A stretch of 64,000 nt of DNA from the NCBI GenBank assembly GCA_900759665.1, contig CAAEWE010000059.1, positions 62,001 to 126,000 of the forward strand, given 5' to 3'. The translations under genes and the position numbers were made by a program. Position 1 is the stretch's first letter. Every line of letters starts with the position of its first letter. The notes beneath the pieces are model-generated. The model was given only the letters and a program-made list of their open reading frames with translations, searched no databases and had not been told where the DNA came from. Positions 1-9,297 of the stretch are shown here, piece after piece. This DNA comes from Lachnospiraceae bacterium (GTDB lineage Bacteria > Bacillota > Clostridia > Lachnospirales > Lachnospiraceae).

Positions 1-693
1 GCAGATTTCATACAGCTTTTGGGTGTTCGAGCTGTGTTTTCCACCTATCACCAACATCGCGTCGGATTGCCTTGCAATAGTACCTGCTTCAGTCTGACGC
101 TCTTCGGTAGCGTTGCAAATTGTATTCATAACAAGTATATCATAACTCTTTTTTCCAAAAATATCAACCATATCTTTAAATTTCTTGTAATTAAAAGTCG
201 TTTGTGATACAATACACAGCTTTTTTTGTGGATCCGGGCGAAAACTTTCTGCTTCGGAAACCGTTTCAAGAACAACAGCACTGTTTTCACACCACCCGTT
301 GATGCCCTCCACCTCCGGGTGTGTCCTGTTGCCGATAATCACGATCTGGAAACCTTCCCGGTACTTTTCCTGTACGATGCGGTGTATCTTGCTTACAAAA
401 GGACACGTCGCATCGACGATCTTAATATCATACTTCTCCAACTGCCGGATAACCTGTTCGGATACCCCGTGGGAACGGATCACAACTGTTCCGTCCTTTA
501 TATCGGCAAGTTCTTCAATCGAATTAATAACCTGAACGCCTTTCTCCTCCAGCTCCTGCACCACCTGCTCATTGTGAATGATCGGGCCTAAGGTAAAAAC
601 CTTTTCTCCCTTTTCAATCTCCTGATACACCGTATCAACGGCACGTTTTACACCAAAGCAGAAGCCTGCACTTTTTGCTACTGTTACATTCAT
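1..693 (-). CDS. ispH: 4-hydroxy-3-methylbut-2-enyl diphosphate reductase (partial, 3' end beyond window)
   Basis: Last enzyme of the MEP isoprenoid pathway, a cytoplasmic [4Fe-4S] enzyme that makes IPP and DMAPP. The frame is open from the ATG at 693 to the window edge (231 codons). It begins MNVTVAKSAGFCFGVKRAV, and the three cluster cysteines are visible in CFGV, DATCPFV and NTICNATEERQ. IspH proteins are about 280-310 residues, so the C-terminus lies outside. Many clostridial IspH proteins are fused to an S1 ribosomal-protein domain; that cannot be judged here. The start overlaps the cmk stop as ATGA (693-690), suggesting translational coupling with cmk. Confidence 0.95.
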   Translation of the reverse strand, partial: MNVTVAKSAGFCFGVKRAVDTVYQEIEKGEKVFTLGPIIHNEQVVQELEEKGVQVINSIEELADIKDGTVVIRSHGVSEQVIRQLEKYDIKIVDATCPFVSKIHRIVQEKYREGFQIVIIGNRTHPEVEGINGWCENSAVVLETVSEAESFRPDPQKKLCIVSQTTFNYKKFKDMVDIFGKKSYDILVMNTICNATEERQTEAGTIARQSDAMLVIGGKHSSNTQKLYEIC

Positions 694-1355
694 TTTGTCT
701 TCTCCTGATATATACGAATAATCTCATCCACAACCTGGTCTATGTTCATATCGGAGGAATCCACCAGAACCGCATCCTCTGCCTGGCGAAGCGGAGCCAC
801 CTCACGGTTCATATCCTGCTCGTCTCTGGCAATGATGTCTCTCTCGATCTCCTTAATATCACAGACAACGCCTCTTTCCGTCTGCTCCTTATATCTGCGT
901 CGGGCACGTTCCTGTGCACTTGCGGTCAGATAGATCTTCACATCCGCTCCCGGAAGAACGCAGGTTCCAATATCCCTGCCGTCCATGATCACATTCTCCT
1001 TTTCTGCCAGACCGCGTTGGAGGCTCAGAAGTTTCTCACGGACCACCGGATATTTGGAAGTATTGGATGTCATCATACTGACCTGCTCGGTACGGATCAG
1101 TCCGTTGACATTTTCTCCGTTCAGGATCACCTGCTGCTCTCCATCCTGATAACTGATGGATACATCAATATCCGGGCAGGCTGCGGCAATCTTTTCTTCC
1201 TCCTCGGAGGAAATACCGTTCCGTAGAAAATAAAGTGCCATGGAACGGTACATTGCTCCGGTATCTACATAGATAAATGATAATTTTTCTGCCACTTTTC
1301 TGGCGATCGTGCTTTTTCCGGCACCTGCCGGTCCGTCAATTGCAATACTTTTCAT
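690..1355 (-). CDS. cmk: Cytidylate kinase
   Basis: Phosphorylates CMP and dCMP with ATP in the cytoplasm. At 221 residues it has the normal family length. The P-loop GPAGAGKST lies at the N-terminus, followed by YVDTGAMYRSMAL, and MDGRDIGTCVLPGADVKIYLTAS in the middle matches the nucleotide-binding and LID-flanking region of Cmk. The ATG at 1355 follows a GAGG ribosome site. The stop overlaps the ispH start by four bases (ATGA), and this cmk-ispH order is common in Clostridia. Confidence 0.96.
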   Translation of the reverse strand: MKSIAIDGPAGAGKSTIARKVAEKLSFIYVDTGAMYRSMALYFLRNGISSEEEEKIAAACPDIDVSISYQDGEQQVILNGENVNGLIRTEQVSMMTSNTSKYPVVREKLLSLQRGLAEKENVIMDGRDIGTCVLPGADVKIYLTASAQERARRRYKEQTERGVVCDIKEIERDIIARDEQDMNREVAPLRQAEDAVLVDSSDMNIDQVVDEIIRIYQEKTK

Positions 1356-1444
1356 AATCTTTTCCTCATTTCTTTTTATTAATGTAGTAATTAACTTTTT
1401 AAATCATTTCTTAATTTCAGCAGATATCATTCCGTTCCGGTACA

Positions 1445-2692
1445 TTATTCTGCCCGACCGGCCGACAGCCCTGCCAGATATCCGGTAGACCAGGCAATCT
1501 GCAGATTATATCCTCCCGTCACGGCATCCAGATCAAGAACCTCCCCTGCAAAATAGAGTCCCGGAACCTTTTTGGACTCCATGGTTCCCGGATCAATGTC
1601 CTTCACATTGACACCGCCTCTTGTGATAATGGCTTCATTAAAGCCCCGGAGTCCCGAAACGTGCATTTCCAGATGTTTCAGTAATATCACAAGCTTCCTC
1701 CGTTCCTCTTTTGTCACTTCATTGACCGGCTTCTCCGGTTCAATCCCGGACAGCTCCACAATCACCGGTATCATCTTCGATGGAAGGAGCTTTCCGAGGC
1801 TGTTTTTAAAGTAGCTGTTTTTATTGAGGGAAAAGTCCCGCAGGATCCGTTCATCCAGCTGCTTTTCTGACAATGCAGGCTTTAGATCCAGCGCGATCCG
1901 GATATCATCCTCAGGCTTTGTAAAGTGACAGCTTGCGCTCAGCACCAGCGGACCGCTGATCCCGAAATGCGTAAAGAGCATTTCTCCCAGCTCTTCGTAA
2001 AGGACTTTCTTGCCTTTGAGCATTTTCAGGGATACGTTTTTCAGGGATAACCCCTGCATTCTCTGGCAAAAATCCTCCCGGATCTCAAAGGGAACCAGTG
2101 ACGGCATCACATCTACGATCCGGTGACCAAGCTCCTTCGCAAAACGAAGTCCATCTCCCGTAGAACCGGTAGAAGGATACGAGACGCCTCCCGTCGCAGC
2201 GATCACGGCATCCGCAGAAAGCGTCTCCTTCGTGCCGCCTTGTGTTTTCTGAACAACGACACCACAGCATCGTCCATCCTGTGCCAGAATCTCCAGCACC
2301 TTTGTATGGAGACGGATGGTAACGCCTCTTTTCTTCATTGCCTTTTCCAGCGTTTTGATCACGTCAGAGGAATGATCGGACAGGGGAAATACCCTATTCC
2401 CCCGTTCCGTCTTGATCCGTAAGCCCTCGCTTTCCAGAAACTCCATCATCCGGCTGCTGTCGAAGGTATAAAATGCACTGTACAGGAACCGGGGATTCCG
2501 GATCGTATGCTGCAGCAGATTTTCCACATCACTATCATTGGTGATATTACATCTTCCTTTACCCGTGATAAATACTTTTTTGCCCAGCTTTTCGTTTTTT
2601 TCCAGAAGGGTTACCTGATGTCCCTGATCCGCCGCTGCAATAGAGGCCATCATGCCGGCAGCACCGCCTCCAATGATTATTATTTTACTCAT
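1445..2692 (-). CDS. NAD(P)/FAD-dependent oxidoreductase, BaiN/HI0933 family flavoprotein
   Basis: A 415-residue flavoprotein. The N-terminal Rossmann signature IIGGGAAGMMASIAAA binds FAD. KLGKKVFITGKGRCNITN and the C-terminal GGVNVKDIDPGTMESK and AGEVLDLDAVTGGYNLQIA blocks are characteristic of the HI0933 family. The family is named BaiN after a protein placed in bile-acid dehydroxylation, but most members sit outside bai operons and their substrate is unknown. No bai genes are visible here, so a bile-acid role should not be assumed. It is the gene just upstream of cmk on the same strand with an 89-bp gap. Confidence 0.9.
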   Translation of the reverse strand: MSKIIIIGGGAAGMMASIAAADQGHQVTLLEKNEKLGKKVFITGKGRCNITNDSDVENLLQHTIRNPRFLYSAFYTFDSSRMMEFLESEGLRIKTERGNRVFPLSDHSSDVIKTLEKAMKKRGVTIRLHTKVLEILAQDGRCCGVVVQKTQGGTKETLSADAVIAATGGVSYPSTGSTGDGLRFAKELGHRIVDVMPSLVPFEIREDFCQRMQGLSLKNVSLKMLKGKKVLYEELGEMLFTHFGISGPLVLSASCHFTKPEDDIRIALDLKPALSEKQLDERILRDFSLNKNSYFKNSLGKLLPSKMIPVIVELSGIEPEKPVNEVTKEERRKLVILLKHLEMHVSGLRGFNEAIITRGGVNVKDIDPGTMESKKVPGLYFAGEVLDLDAVTGGYNLQIAWSTGYLAGLSAGRAE

Positions 2693-2740
2693 ATCGTTTT
2701 CCTTATATTTTTATGCCCTATCTCTTATAGCCCGGTATCA

Positions 2741-3289
2741 TCACATGTTTCCGTCCCGCATAACGCTCCAGTTTTTGACCATATAGTCCACCAGAGAAAT
2801 GACAGTCAGGATCAGTGCTGCATAGATAAATACATACTCAACGATGTTTATAGTATATCCATCAAAATTAACGATCAGAAGAATGGACATGATCATCTGT
2901 GTCACTGTTTTGATCTTGCCCCAATAGCTGGCAGCGATCACAACTCCCGCATCGGAAGCCACCAGACGAAAGCCGCTGATGATAAACTCACGGGCAATGA
3001 TCACGATCACAACCCATGCCGGCATAGGATTGGACGGAAGTGCCACAAAGCAGATCATGGCAGAGCTTACCAGAAGCTTGTCCGCCAGAGGATCCATAAA
3101 CTTGCCGAAATTAGAGACCAGATTATATTTTCTGGCAATCTTGCCATCCAGCATATCCGTCAGACTTGCCACAATAAAGATCGCCACGGCAATATAATTG
3201 TGATATGCAATATGCTCGGAAAGCATAAAAAATACAAAAAACGGAATCAGTACTACACGAAACATCGTAATCTTATTTGGTAAATTCAT
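2741..3289 (-). CDS. pgsA: CDP-diacylglycerol--glycerol-3-phosphate 3-phosphatidyltransferase
   Basis: Integral membrane enzyme making phosphatidylglycerol phosphate, the committed step to phosphatidylglycerol and cardiolipin. It has 182 residues with several hydrophobic helices. The CDP-alcohol phosphatidyltransferase motif is complete: DMLDGKIAR followed by GKFMDPLADK, giving DGx2ARx8Gx3Dx3D. The ATG at 3289 lies inside the end of rimO (17-bp overlap) and is preceded by GGAGGACGACG, so the two genes are co-translated. The rimO-pgsA pair is common in Firmicutes. Confidence 0.95.
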   Translation of the reverse strand: MNLPNKITMFRVVLIPFFVFFMLSEHIAYHNYIAVAIFIVASLTDMLDGKIARKYNLVSNFGKFMDPLADKLLVSSAMICFVALPSNPMPAWVVIVIIAREFIISGFRLVASDAGVVIAASYWGKIKTVTQMIMSILLIVNFDGYTINIVEYVFIYAALILTVISLVDYMVKNWSVMRDGNM

Positions 3290-4625
3290 CGTCGTCCTCC
3301 TCTATTACTTCTCCGATCAGATCGTAGCCCTGTGCCTGTACGATCTGCACTCGGACATAATCACCGGTCACAAGATGCCAGCTCGTGGATAAGAATACAA
3401 AACCATCTACATCCGGGGCATCCATATAGCTTCTGCCTACATAGACATCATCCTCCGGAAGGTAACCCTCGATCATCACATCCATCTCCTGACCGATGCG
3501 GGATTCATTTTTATCGAAGGCAATCTCCTGCTGCATCGCCATGATCACGTCACGGCGTTCCTCCTTGATCTCCTCCGGAATCTGATCCTCCATCTCTGCT
3601 GCCGGAGTATCCTCCTCCTGGGAATACGTAAATACACCAAGGCGGTCAAACCTCATTGCCTTCACGAAGTCCTGAAGCTCCTCAAAATCCTGCTGCGTCT
3701 CCCCCGGGAATCCGGTGATCAGTGTGGTTCTCAGTGCAATATCCGGAATTTCCTGACGTAAATGCTGTATCATCTGTGTAAGCTGTGCCTGGTCTGTGCG
3801 TCTGCCCATCTTTTTCAGGATCGTATCCGCCCCGTGCTGGATCGGAATGTCCAGATAATGGCACACCTTCGGCAGCTTTTTGATGGCATCGATCAGCTCC
3901 TGGGTAATCTCCTCCGGATAACAGTATAAAATCCGGATCCAGCGGATATCCTCTACCTCAGATAACTTTTCTAAAAGCTGCGGCAGACTTTTCTTCCCAT
4001 ACAGATCTGTTCCGTATAATGTCGTCTCCTGTGCCACCAGGATCAGCTCTCTCACACCATTCTCTGCAAGATGACGTGCCTGCTGTACCAGATTATCCAT
4101 TGGCACACTGCGGTAATGACCCCGGACCTTCGGAATGATACAATACGTACAGCACTTGTCACAGCCCTCTGCGATCTTGAGATACGCATAGCTGCCACCG
4201 GACGTATTATCCCGGTCTGTCAGAGGTGTCGGCAGATAGTCAATGCTTTTCAGACTCTCCACCACGCCCTTCTGCTCCAGAGCTTTCCGTAAAGTCTGCC
4301 CCATTTCTTCATAACCCATGGTACCAATGATCACATCCACCTCCGGGATCTCTGTCCGGATCTCCTGATGATAACGCTGTGCAAGGCACCCTGCCGCTAC
4401 CAGAAGCTTGCACTTTCCATCCTCCTTGTACGCGGCCATCTCCAGAAGCGTGTTAATGCTTTCCTCTTTGGCATCCCCGATGAAGCAGCAGGTATTTACC
4501 ACGATGATATCTGCATCCTCTTCCCGGTCAATGATCTCAAAGCCATCCTTTCTCAGAGAGGTGATCATCATCTCACTGTCTACCAGATTTTTGTCACAGC
4601 CAAGAGATACAAAAAATATATTCAT
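3273..4625 (-). CDS. rimO: Ribosomal protein S12 (Asp) methylthiotransferase
   Basis: Radical-SAM methylthiotransferase that modifies an aspartate of ribosomal protein S12. At 450 residues it is full length. The N-terminal MTTase domain starts MNIFFVSLGCDKNLVDSE and holds the auxiliary-cluster cysteines, including NTCCFIG. The radical-SAM motif CDKCCTYC (CxxxCxxC) follows near residue 155, and a TRAM domain closes the protein. SLGCDKNLVDSE is typical of RimO and separates it from miaB, the second methylthiotransferase in this window. GGAG precedes the ATG at 4625. Confidence 0.96.
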   Translation of the reverse strand: MNIFFVSLGCDKNLVDSEMMITSLRKDGFEIIDREEDADIIVVNTCCFIGDAKEESINTLLEMAAYKEDGKCKLLVAAGCLAQRYHQEIRTEIPEVDVIIGTMGYEEMGQTLRKALEQKGVVESLKSIDYLPTPLTDRDNTSGGSYAYLKIAEGCDKCCTYCIIPKVRGHYRSVPMDNLVQQARHLAENGVRELILVAQETTLYGTDLYGKKSLPQLLEKLSEVEDIRWIRILYCYPEEITQELIDAIKKLPKVCHYLDIPIQHGADTILKKMGRRTDQAQLTQMIQHLRQEIPDIALRTTLITGFPGETQQDFEELQDFVKAMRFDRLGVFTYSQEEDTPAAEMEDQIPEEIKEERRDVIMAMQQEIAFDKNESRIGQEMDVMIEGYLPEDDVYVGRSYMDAPDVDGFVFLSTSWHLVTGDYVRVQIVQAQGYDLIGEVIEEDDDEFTK

Positions 4626-4648
4626 GTTCTGTTCTCCATTCTAGTACA

Positions 4649-5485
4649 TTATTCTACGGATGAAACACAATTGTTCATCAGCATGGCAATGGTCATCGGA
4701 CCAACGCCGCCCGGCACCGGTGTGATTGCCCCTGCTACCGGCTCTACGGAATCAAAATCCACGTCACCGCAAAGCTTGCCATCCTCTTTACGGTGCATTC
4801 CCACGTCAATGACTGTGGCACCTTCTTTGACATAATCTGCCGTAATAAACTGACGTTTTCCAATGGCTACCACCAGAATATCCGCCCGTCTGGTCACTTC
4901 CTTCAGATCCTTCGTGTGGGAATGACATACGGTTACGGTGCCGTTTTCCCGGATCAGAAGCATTGCCATCGGCTTTCCGACGATATTGCTGCGGCCTACT
5001 ACGACACATTCTTTCCCGTCAATCTCAATGCCAGATCTCTTTAACAGCTGGATGATACCGGCCGGTGTACATGACACAAAGCCCTTCTGTCCAATACTTA
5101 ACAGACCAACGCTCTGGGGATGGAAACCGTCCACGTCCTTTTCGGGTGCGATCGTGCGGATCACGGTATCCTCATCAATATGTGCCGGCAGCGGGAGCTG
5201 TACCAGAATACCATTGACATCCTTTCTGTCATTTAACTGACGTACCAGAGTTAAAAGCTCCTCCTGGGTTGTCTCCTCCGGCAGCTCATATGCCAGAGAA
5301 TTGATGCCGATATATGCACATGCTTTCTTTTTATTGCCCACATAAACAGTGGATGCCGGATCATTTCCGACCTGGATCACAGCGAGAGTGACCTCTACAC
5401 CCTTTTTCTTAAGCTGTGCCACCTTTTCCTTTAATTCATCCTTGATTTCTCCGGAAATCTTTTTTCCATCGATCAATTTTGCCAC
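4649..5485 (-). CDS. folD: Bifunctional methylenetetrahydrofolate dehydrogenase / methenyltetrahydrofolate cyclohydrolase
   Basis: Interconverts 5,10-methylene-, methenyl- and 10-formyl-tetrahydrofolate in one-carbon metabolism. It has 278 residues, the usual length. The substrate-site YVGNKKKACAYIG with the catalytic Lys, the nucleotide-binding VVGRSNIVGKPMAMLL and the C-terminal PVPGGVGPMT signature are all present. The start is GTG (5485-5483), preceded by AAGGTGAAGAGAA. It lies 23 bp upstream of rimO on the same strand. Confidence 0.96.
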   Translation of the reverse strand: MAKLIDGKKISGEIKDELKEKVAQLKKKGVEVTLAVIQVGNDPASTVYVGNKKKACAYIGINSLAYELPEETTQEELLTLVRQLNDRKDVNGILVQLPLPAHIDEDTVIRTIAPEKDVDGFHPQSVGLLSIGQKGFVSCTPAGIIQLLKRSGIEIDGKECVVVGRSNIVGKPMAMLLIRENGTVTVCHSHTKDLKEVTRRADILVVAIGKRQFITADYVKEGATVIDVGMHRKEDGKLCGDVDFDSVEPVAGAITPVPGGVGPMTIAMLMNNCVSSVE

Positions 5486-5512
5486 TTCTCTTCACCTTGC
5501 CTTTCTATATTA

Positions 5513-7165
5513 TCATACACGGAAGATACTTCCGCCAACAAACTCTCTCATTAACGAATTCTTCGGGATCACCTCGGTGCTGACGCCAATAAAGTAATCC
5601 AGGAATTTTAACAGACGCTTTGCCTCTACATACTCCGGCACATCCTTTGGAATGCCAAAAAGAATGGACTCAGCGTATGGTTTTAACACGGCCAGCTCAT
5701 AGATCAGCGCAGAATTAAACATCACATCCGCTTCCTCCTGGAATGGGAATATGTACTGATCCTCTCCCCGGCGTACCGAAGGCCACATACCGATGGTATG
5801 CATTGCCGATGCCCCGCGTGTTCTGGCATCCCGGACCATCCGGCGGATCAGTCGTCCGTCCGTCGTGGAGATCCGGTTGTGCTCGTCAATATTTAACTGT
5901 GTGAGTGCACTGATATAGATTTTAAACTTGCTCTCCTTTGGCAGGGAATAAGACATCTTTTCATTAAGGCCATGGATCCCCTCGATCACCAAAATATCCT
6001 CCGATCTCAGCTGACGGAAATCACCGTTATATTCTCTCTTGCCTAACAGGAAATTAAACTCCGGGAGCTCCACTCTTTTGCCCTCCAGAAGTGCCGTCAT
6101 ATCCTCATTGAACTGCTTTATATCAATTGCCTCCAGACATTCAAAGTCATAATGGCCTTCCTCATCTAGTGGTGTATCCTTGCGATCCTTAAAATAATTG
6201 TCCAGCGCAATGGTATGCGGCTTCAGACCGTGAGTACGGAGCTGGATCGATAAACGATGTGAGAAAGAAGTCTTGCCGGAGGAAGACGGACCCGCGATCA
6301 TCACAAACTTTTTGCTCCGGTCACCGGCAATCTGCTCTGCGATCTCTGCCACCTTCTTCTCCTGAAGTGCCTCCTGCACCAGGATCAGATCCGTAATACC
6401 GCCATGGGAGATCACATCATTTAACGCTCCCACGGTATCTACATTCATCATCCGTCCCCATTCACTCGCTTCCTGCAGCGTTGCAAACAGCTTTGGTGTC
6501 TCCTTGACCGGTGCCAGAGTTTCCGGATGCTTGCGGTTTGGCAGACAGATCAGGAAGCCCTTATCATACTGTTCCAACCGGAAATACTTCAATATCCCTG
6601 TAGATGGCGGCATGTAGCCATAATAATAATCCTCAAAGCCATCCAGATTATAAATATTTACCTTGGAAACCCTGCGGTATTCAAACAGCTTCTTTTTGTC
6701 CTTCATACCATACTTTTCAAAGGTCTCCACGGCGGATGAGGTGCTGACGGACTTCTTATAAAATATCTTATCCTGCTCTACCAGACTGTGCATAAACTGC
6801 TCCACCCGATCCAGCAGCTCCTTTGTCAGCTCCACGCCTTCTGCTTCACAATAAACATTATCTCCCAGCGTATGCTTTACAAAAATATTTTCCAGCCCTT
6901 TCTCTCTGGCAACGTGATAAAAGCTGCGAAGCATCAAAAGCGTTACGCCCCGGACGTAAGTTTTATATCCACTGTCACTGGCAGTGGTCAGAAATGTGAT
7001 CTCCTGATCCTTATTGATGGATTTGTTTAACTCGATCAGCTTTTCTCCCCGCTTCGCCAATATGATATCATGCTCATAATTTGCCCGGACATCCTTTGCG
7101 ATCTGTAAATATGTAGTACCGCTCTCGTATTCCAGCATTTCCCCATCTACTGTTACCTTCACCAT
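5513..7165 (-). CDS. TGS-domain nucleoside kinase (uridine kinase-like, ThrRS-like N-terminus)
   Basis: A 550-residue protein with a composite architecture. Residues 1-60 resemble a TGS domain, about 60-200 look like the second editing-like domain of threonyl-tRNA synthetase (HTLGDNVYCEAEG), and the C-terminal half is a P-loop phosphoribulokinase/uridine kinase domain with AGPSSSGKTSFSHRL near residue 290 and ALDNYFKDR after it. The kinase domain predicts nucleoside phosphorylation, but the substrate is not proven. The fusion is recurrent in Firmicutes and is not an assembly error: the frame is open throughout. AGGAAGGG within the trmK tail precedes the ATG; spacing to trmK is 3 bp. Confidence 0.88.
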   Translation of the reverse strand: MVKVTVDGEMLEYESGTTYLQIAKDVRANYEHDIILAKRGEKLIELNKSINKDQEITFLTTASDSGYKTYVRGVTLLMLRSFYHVAREKGLENIFVKHTLGDNVYCEAEGVELTKELLDRVEQFMHSLVEQDKIFYKKSVSTSSAVETFEKYGMKDKKKLFEYRRVSKVNIYNLDGFEDYYYGYMPPSTGILKYFRLEQYDKGFLICLPNRKHPETLAPVKETPKLFATLQEASEWGRMMNVDTVGALNDVISHGGITDLILVQEALQEKKVAEIAEQIAGDRSKKFVMIAGPSSSGKTSFSHRLSIQLRTHGLKPHTIALDNYFKDRKDTPLDEEGHYDFECLEAIDIKQFNEDMTALLEGKRVELPEFNFLLGKREYNGDFRQLRSEDILVIEGIHGLNEKMSYSLPKESKFKIYISALTQLNIDEHNRISTTDGRLIRRMVRDARTRGASAMHTIGMWPSVRRGEDQYIFPFQEEADVMFNSALIYELAVLKPYAESILFGIPKDVPEYVEAKRLLKFLDYFIGVSTEVIPKNSLMREFVGGSIFRV

Positions 7166-7168
7166 ATG

Positions 7169-7882
7169 TCACCCTTCCTTTCTGTGCCGGCAGATCTCCT
7201 TTGCCTTCTGTGCAAAAGCCATTTCCTGTTCCAGTTCCTGCTTTTGTCTCGCTGCCTGCTCCGACAACTCCCTTGATGCCATTTTATTTAATATCCCCTG
7301 AAGCCTTGCCTCCTCCTTCTCCAAAAAGGAAATAAGACACGTATCCCCATGCTCCGGCAGATATCTTCCATATATATATTCCATTTCGTCGGAATAATGC
7401 TCCTGTCCCGGAACCGCCCGCAGGATCAGATAATATTTGCCCTGATCAAGAACCATTGCCTCCCCGGCAATCATAAATCCATGTTCGTGAAGATAATGGC
7501 GTACCACAGACCATTCTGACTGCGGCGACAGTACAAGCTCCTGTGCCCTCTCTACTACCTCAGGCGAATCCTCCAGTATCTTACAGATCAAAGCACCTCC
7601 CATACCACTGATCAACAGGGTGTCTGCTTCTCCCGGCGTAAGCTTCTTTGCCCCATCCGACAGCCGGAGCTCGATCTGCTCCGTCAGGCCGCTCTCCGTC
7701 ACATGTTCTCTGGCTCTCTCCAGAGGCCCCTCGTTAATATCCATTGCGATCACATGATCCGCCAGCCCCTGCTCGATCAGATAAATGGATGTAAATCCAT
7801 GGTCACAGCCAATGTCCGCAGTCACACCATGGCTTGCCACCTGATGTGCCACTGCCTGCAGCCTTTTGGACAGCCGGATCAA
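7169..7882 (-). CDS. trmK: tRNA (adenine(22)-N1)-methyltransferase
   Basis: SAM-dependent methyltransferase that methylates A22 in the tRNA D-loop. It has 237 residues. The SAM-binding motif ADIGCDHGFTSIYL, the acidic VIAMDINEGPLERAREH and the catalytic-region LLISGMGGALI are typical TrmK. The start is an unusual TTG at 7882 that overlaps the rpoD stop as TTGA, so translation probably depends on ribosomes finishing rpoD. Downstream of rpoD is the usual site for trmK in Firmicutes. Confidence 0.92.
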   Translation of the reverse strand: MIRLSKRLQAVAHQVASHGVTADIGCDHGFTSIYLIEQGLADHVIAMDINEGPLERAREHVTESGLTEQIELRLSDGAKKLTPGEADTLLISGMGGALICKILEDSPEVVERAQELVLSPQSEWSVVRHYLHEHGFMIAGEAMVLDQGKYYLILRAVPGQEHYSDEMEYIYGRYLPEHGDTCLISFLEKEEARLQGILNKMASRELSEQAARQKQELEQEMAFAQKAKEICRHRKEG

Positions 7883-9258
7883 TCCAGATAATCCTTCAGC
7901 TTGCGGCTGCGGCTCGGATGTCTGAGCTTCCGGAGTGCCTTTGCCTCGATCTGACGGATACGCTCTCTGGTAACCTCAAACTCCCGGCCTACTTCCTCCA
8001 GAGTACGGGAACGGCCGTCCTCCAGGCCAAAACGAAGCTTCAACACCTTCTGCTCACGCTCCGTCAAAGTGCCAAGCACTTCCTCAAGCTGCTCTCTGAG
8101 AAGGGTAAATGCTGCTGCCTCTGCGGGTACCGGCACATTTTCATCCTGAATGAAGTCTCCAAGATGGCTGTCCTCCTCCTCGCCGATCGGCGTCTCCAGA
8201 GACACCGGCTCTAATGAGATCTTCTGAATCTCCCGGACACGATCCACAGGCATATTCATATGCTCTGCAATCTCCTCCGGATACGGCTCTCTGCCAAGCT
8301 CCTGTAAAAGCTGACGCTGTACACGGACAAATTTATTGATGGTTTCCACCATGTGAACCGGAATACGGATGGTTCTCGCCTGATCTGCAATAGCACGGGT
8401 GATCGCCTGACGGATCCACCATGTTGCATAGGTACTGAACTTGTATCCCTTTTTATAGTCAAACTTCTCCACGGCTTTAATAAGACCCAGATTTCCCTCC
8501 TGGATCAGATCAAGGAACAGCATGCCTCGTCCCACATAACGCTTTGCAATACTGACTACCAGACGAAGGTTTGCCTCTGCCAGCTTCTTTTTCGCCTCCG
8601 CATCGCCTTCTTCCATACGCTTTGCAAGCTCCACCTCTTCATCCGCAGAGAGAAGTGGAACCTTTCCGATCTCCTTCAGATACATCCGGACCGGATCCTC
8701 AATGCTGACGCCGTCCGGCACCGAAAGGTCGATATTTTCAATATCCTCCTCGTCAACCTCGCCGTCGCTTTCCATGCCAAGGATAATATCATCATCCACA
8801 TCATCCTTATCATCGGAAATCTGGAACACATCGATCCCGTTATTTTCCAGATATTCGATGATCTTTTCCATCTTTTCCTCATCTAACTCCATATCGCCAA
8901 AGAAGTTATTGATCTCCTGATATTCCAGCACGTTCTTTTTGGTGTGTGCCAGCTCCTTCAAGGCGTTGAGCTTTTCAATAAACTTCACCTCATGGTTTTC
9001 CTTTTTATCATCTTCTGAGCCTTTTGCCTTTGATTTTGCAGACCTGGCAGATTTTGCCTTTGAAGGCTTTTTGTCACCCTCTGCCGCTTTCTTTGTTTTG
9101 GTTTCTGCCTTTTTGGCCGTTGTTTTTGCTGTTTTTGTTTTCTTTTTCTCGTCATCTACAGAAGTAGTACCTTCAGCAGCTTTTTCGACGGTAGACTTTT
9201 TCATTTTTTCCTCCTTTGTCTCTGCCGCTTTTGTTGCCTGCTTTTTCTCTGTTGCCAT
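7879..9258 (-). CDS. rpoD: RNA polymerase primary sigma factor
   Basis: Housekeeping sigma-70 (sigma A) that directs RNA polymerase to -35/-10 promoters. It has 459 residues. An N-terminal lysine/alanine/glutamate-rich stretch of about 80 residues is low complexity. Region 1.2 SIEDPVRMYLKEIGKVPLLS, region 2 EANLRLVVSIAKRYVGRGM and FSTYATWWIRQAITRAIADQ, and region 4.2 TREQKVLKLRFGL-type sequence with VTRERIRQIEAKALRKLRHP are all intact. AGGAAGG precedes the ATG at 9258. It follows dnaG by 39 bp in the conserved macromolecular-synthesis order. Confidence 0.97.
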   Translation of the reverse strand: MATEKKQATKAAETKEEKMKKSTVEKAAEGTTSVDDEKKKTKTAKTTAKKAETKTKKAAEGDKKPSKAKSARSAKSKAKGSEDDKKENHEVKFIEKLNALKELAHTKKNVLEYQEINNFFGDMELDEEKMEKIIEYLENNGIDVFQISDDKDDVDDDIILGMESDGEVDEEDIENIDLSVPDGVSIEDPVRMYLKEIGKVPLLSADEEVELAKRMEEGDAEAKKKLAEANLRLVVSIAKRYVGRGMLFLDLIQEGNLGLIKAVEKFDYKKGYKFSTYATWWIRQAITRAIADQARTIRIPVHMVETINKFVRVQRQLLQELGREPYPEEIAEHMNMPVDRVREIQKISLEPVSLETPIGEEEDSHLGDFIQDENVPVPAEAAAFTLLREQLEEVLGTLTEREQKVLKLRFGLEDGRSRTLEEVGREFEVTRERIRQIEAKALRKLRHPSRSRKLKDYLD

Positions 9259-9297
9259 ACGATACCTTCCTTTCTTACCTATACTTTTTCCAATTAT

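Noticed and set aside
1445..2692. Bile-acid dehydroxylation role for the BaiN-like flavoprotein
   Set aside because: No other bai genes nearby and the family is widespread outside bile-acid metabolism.
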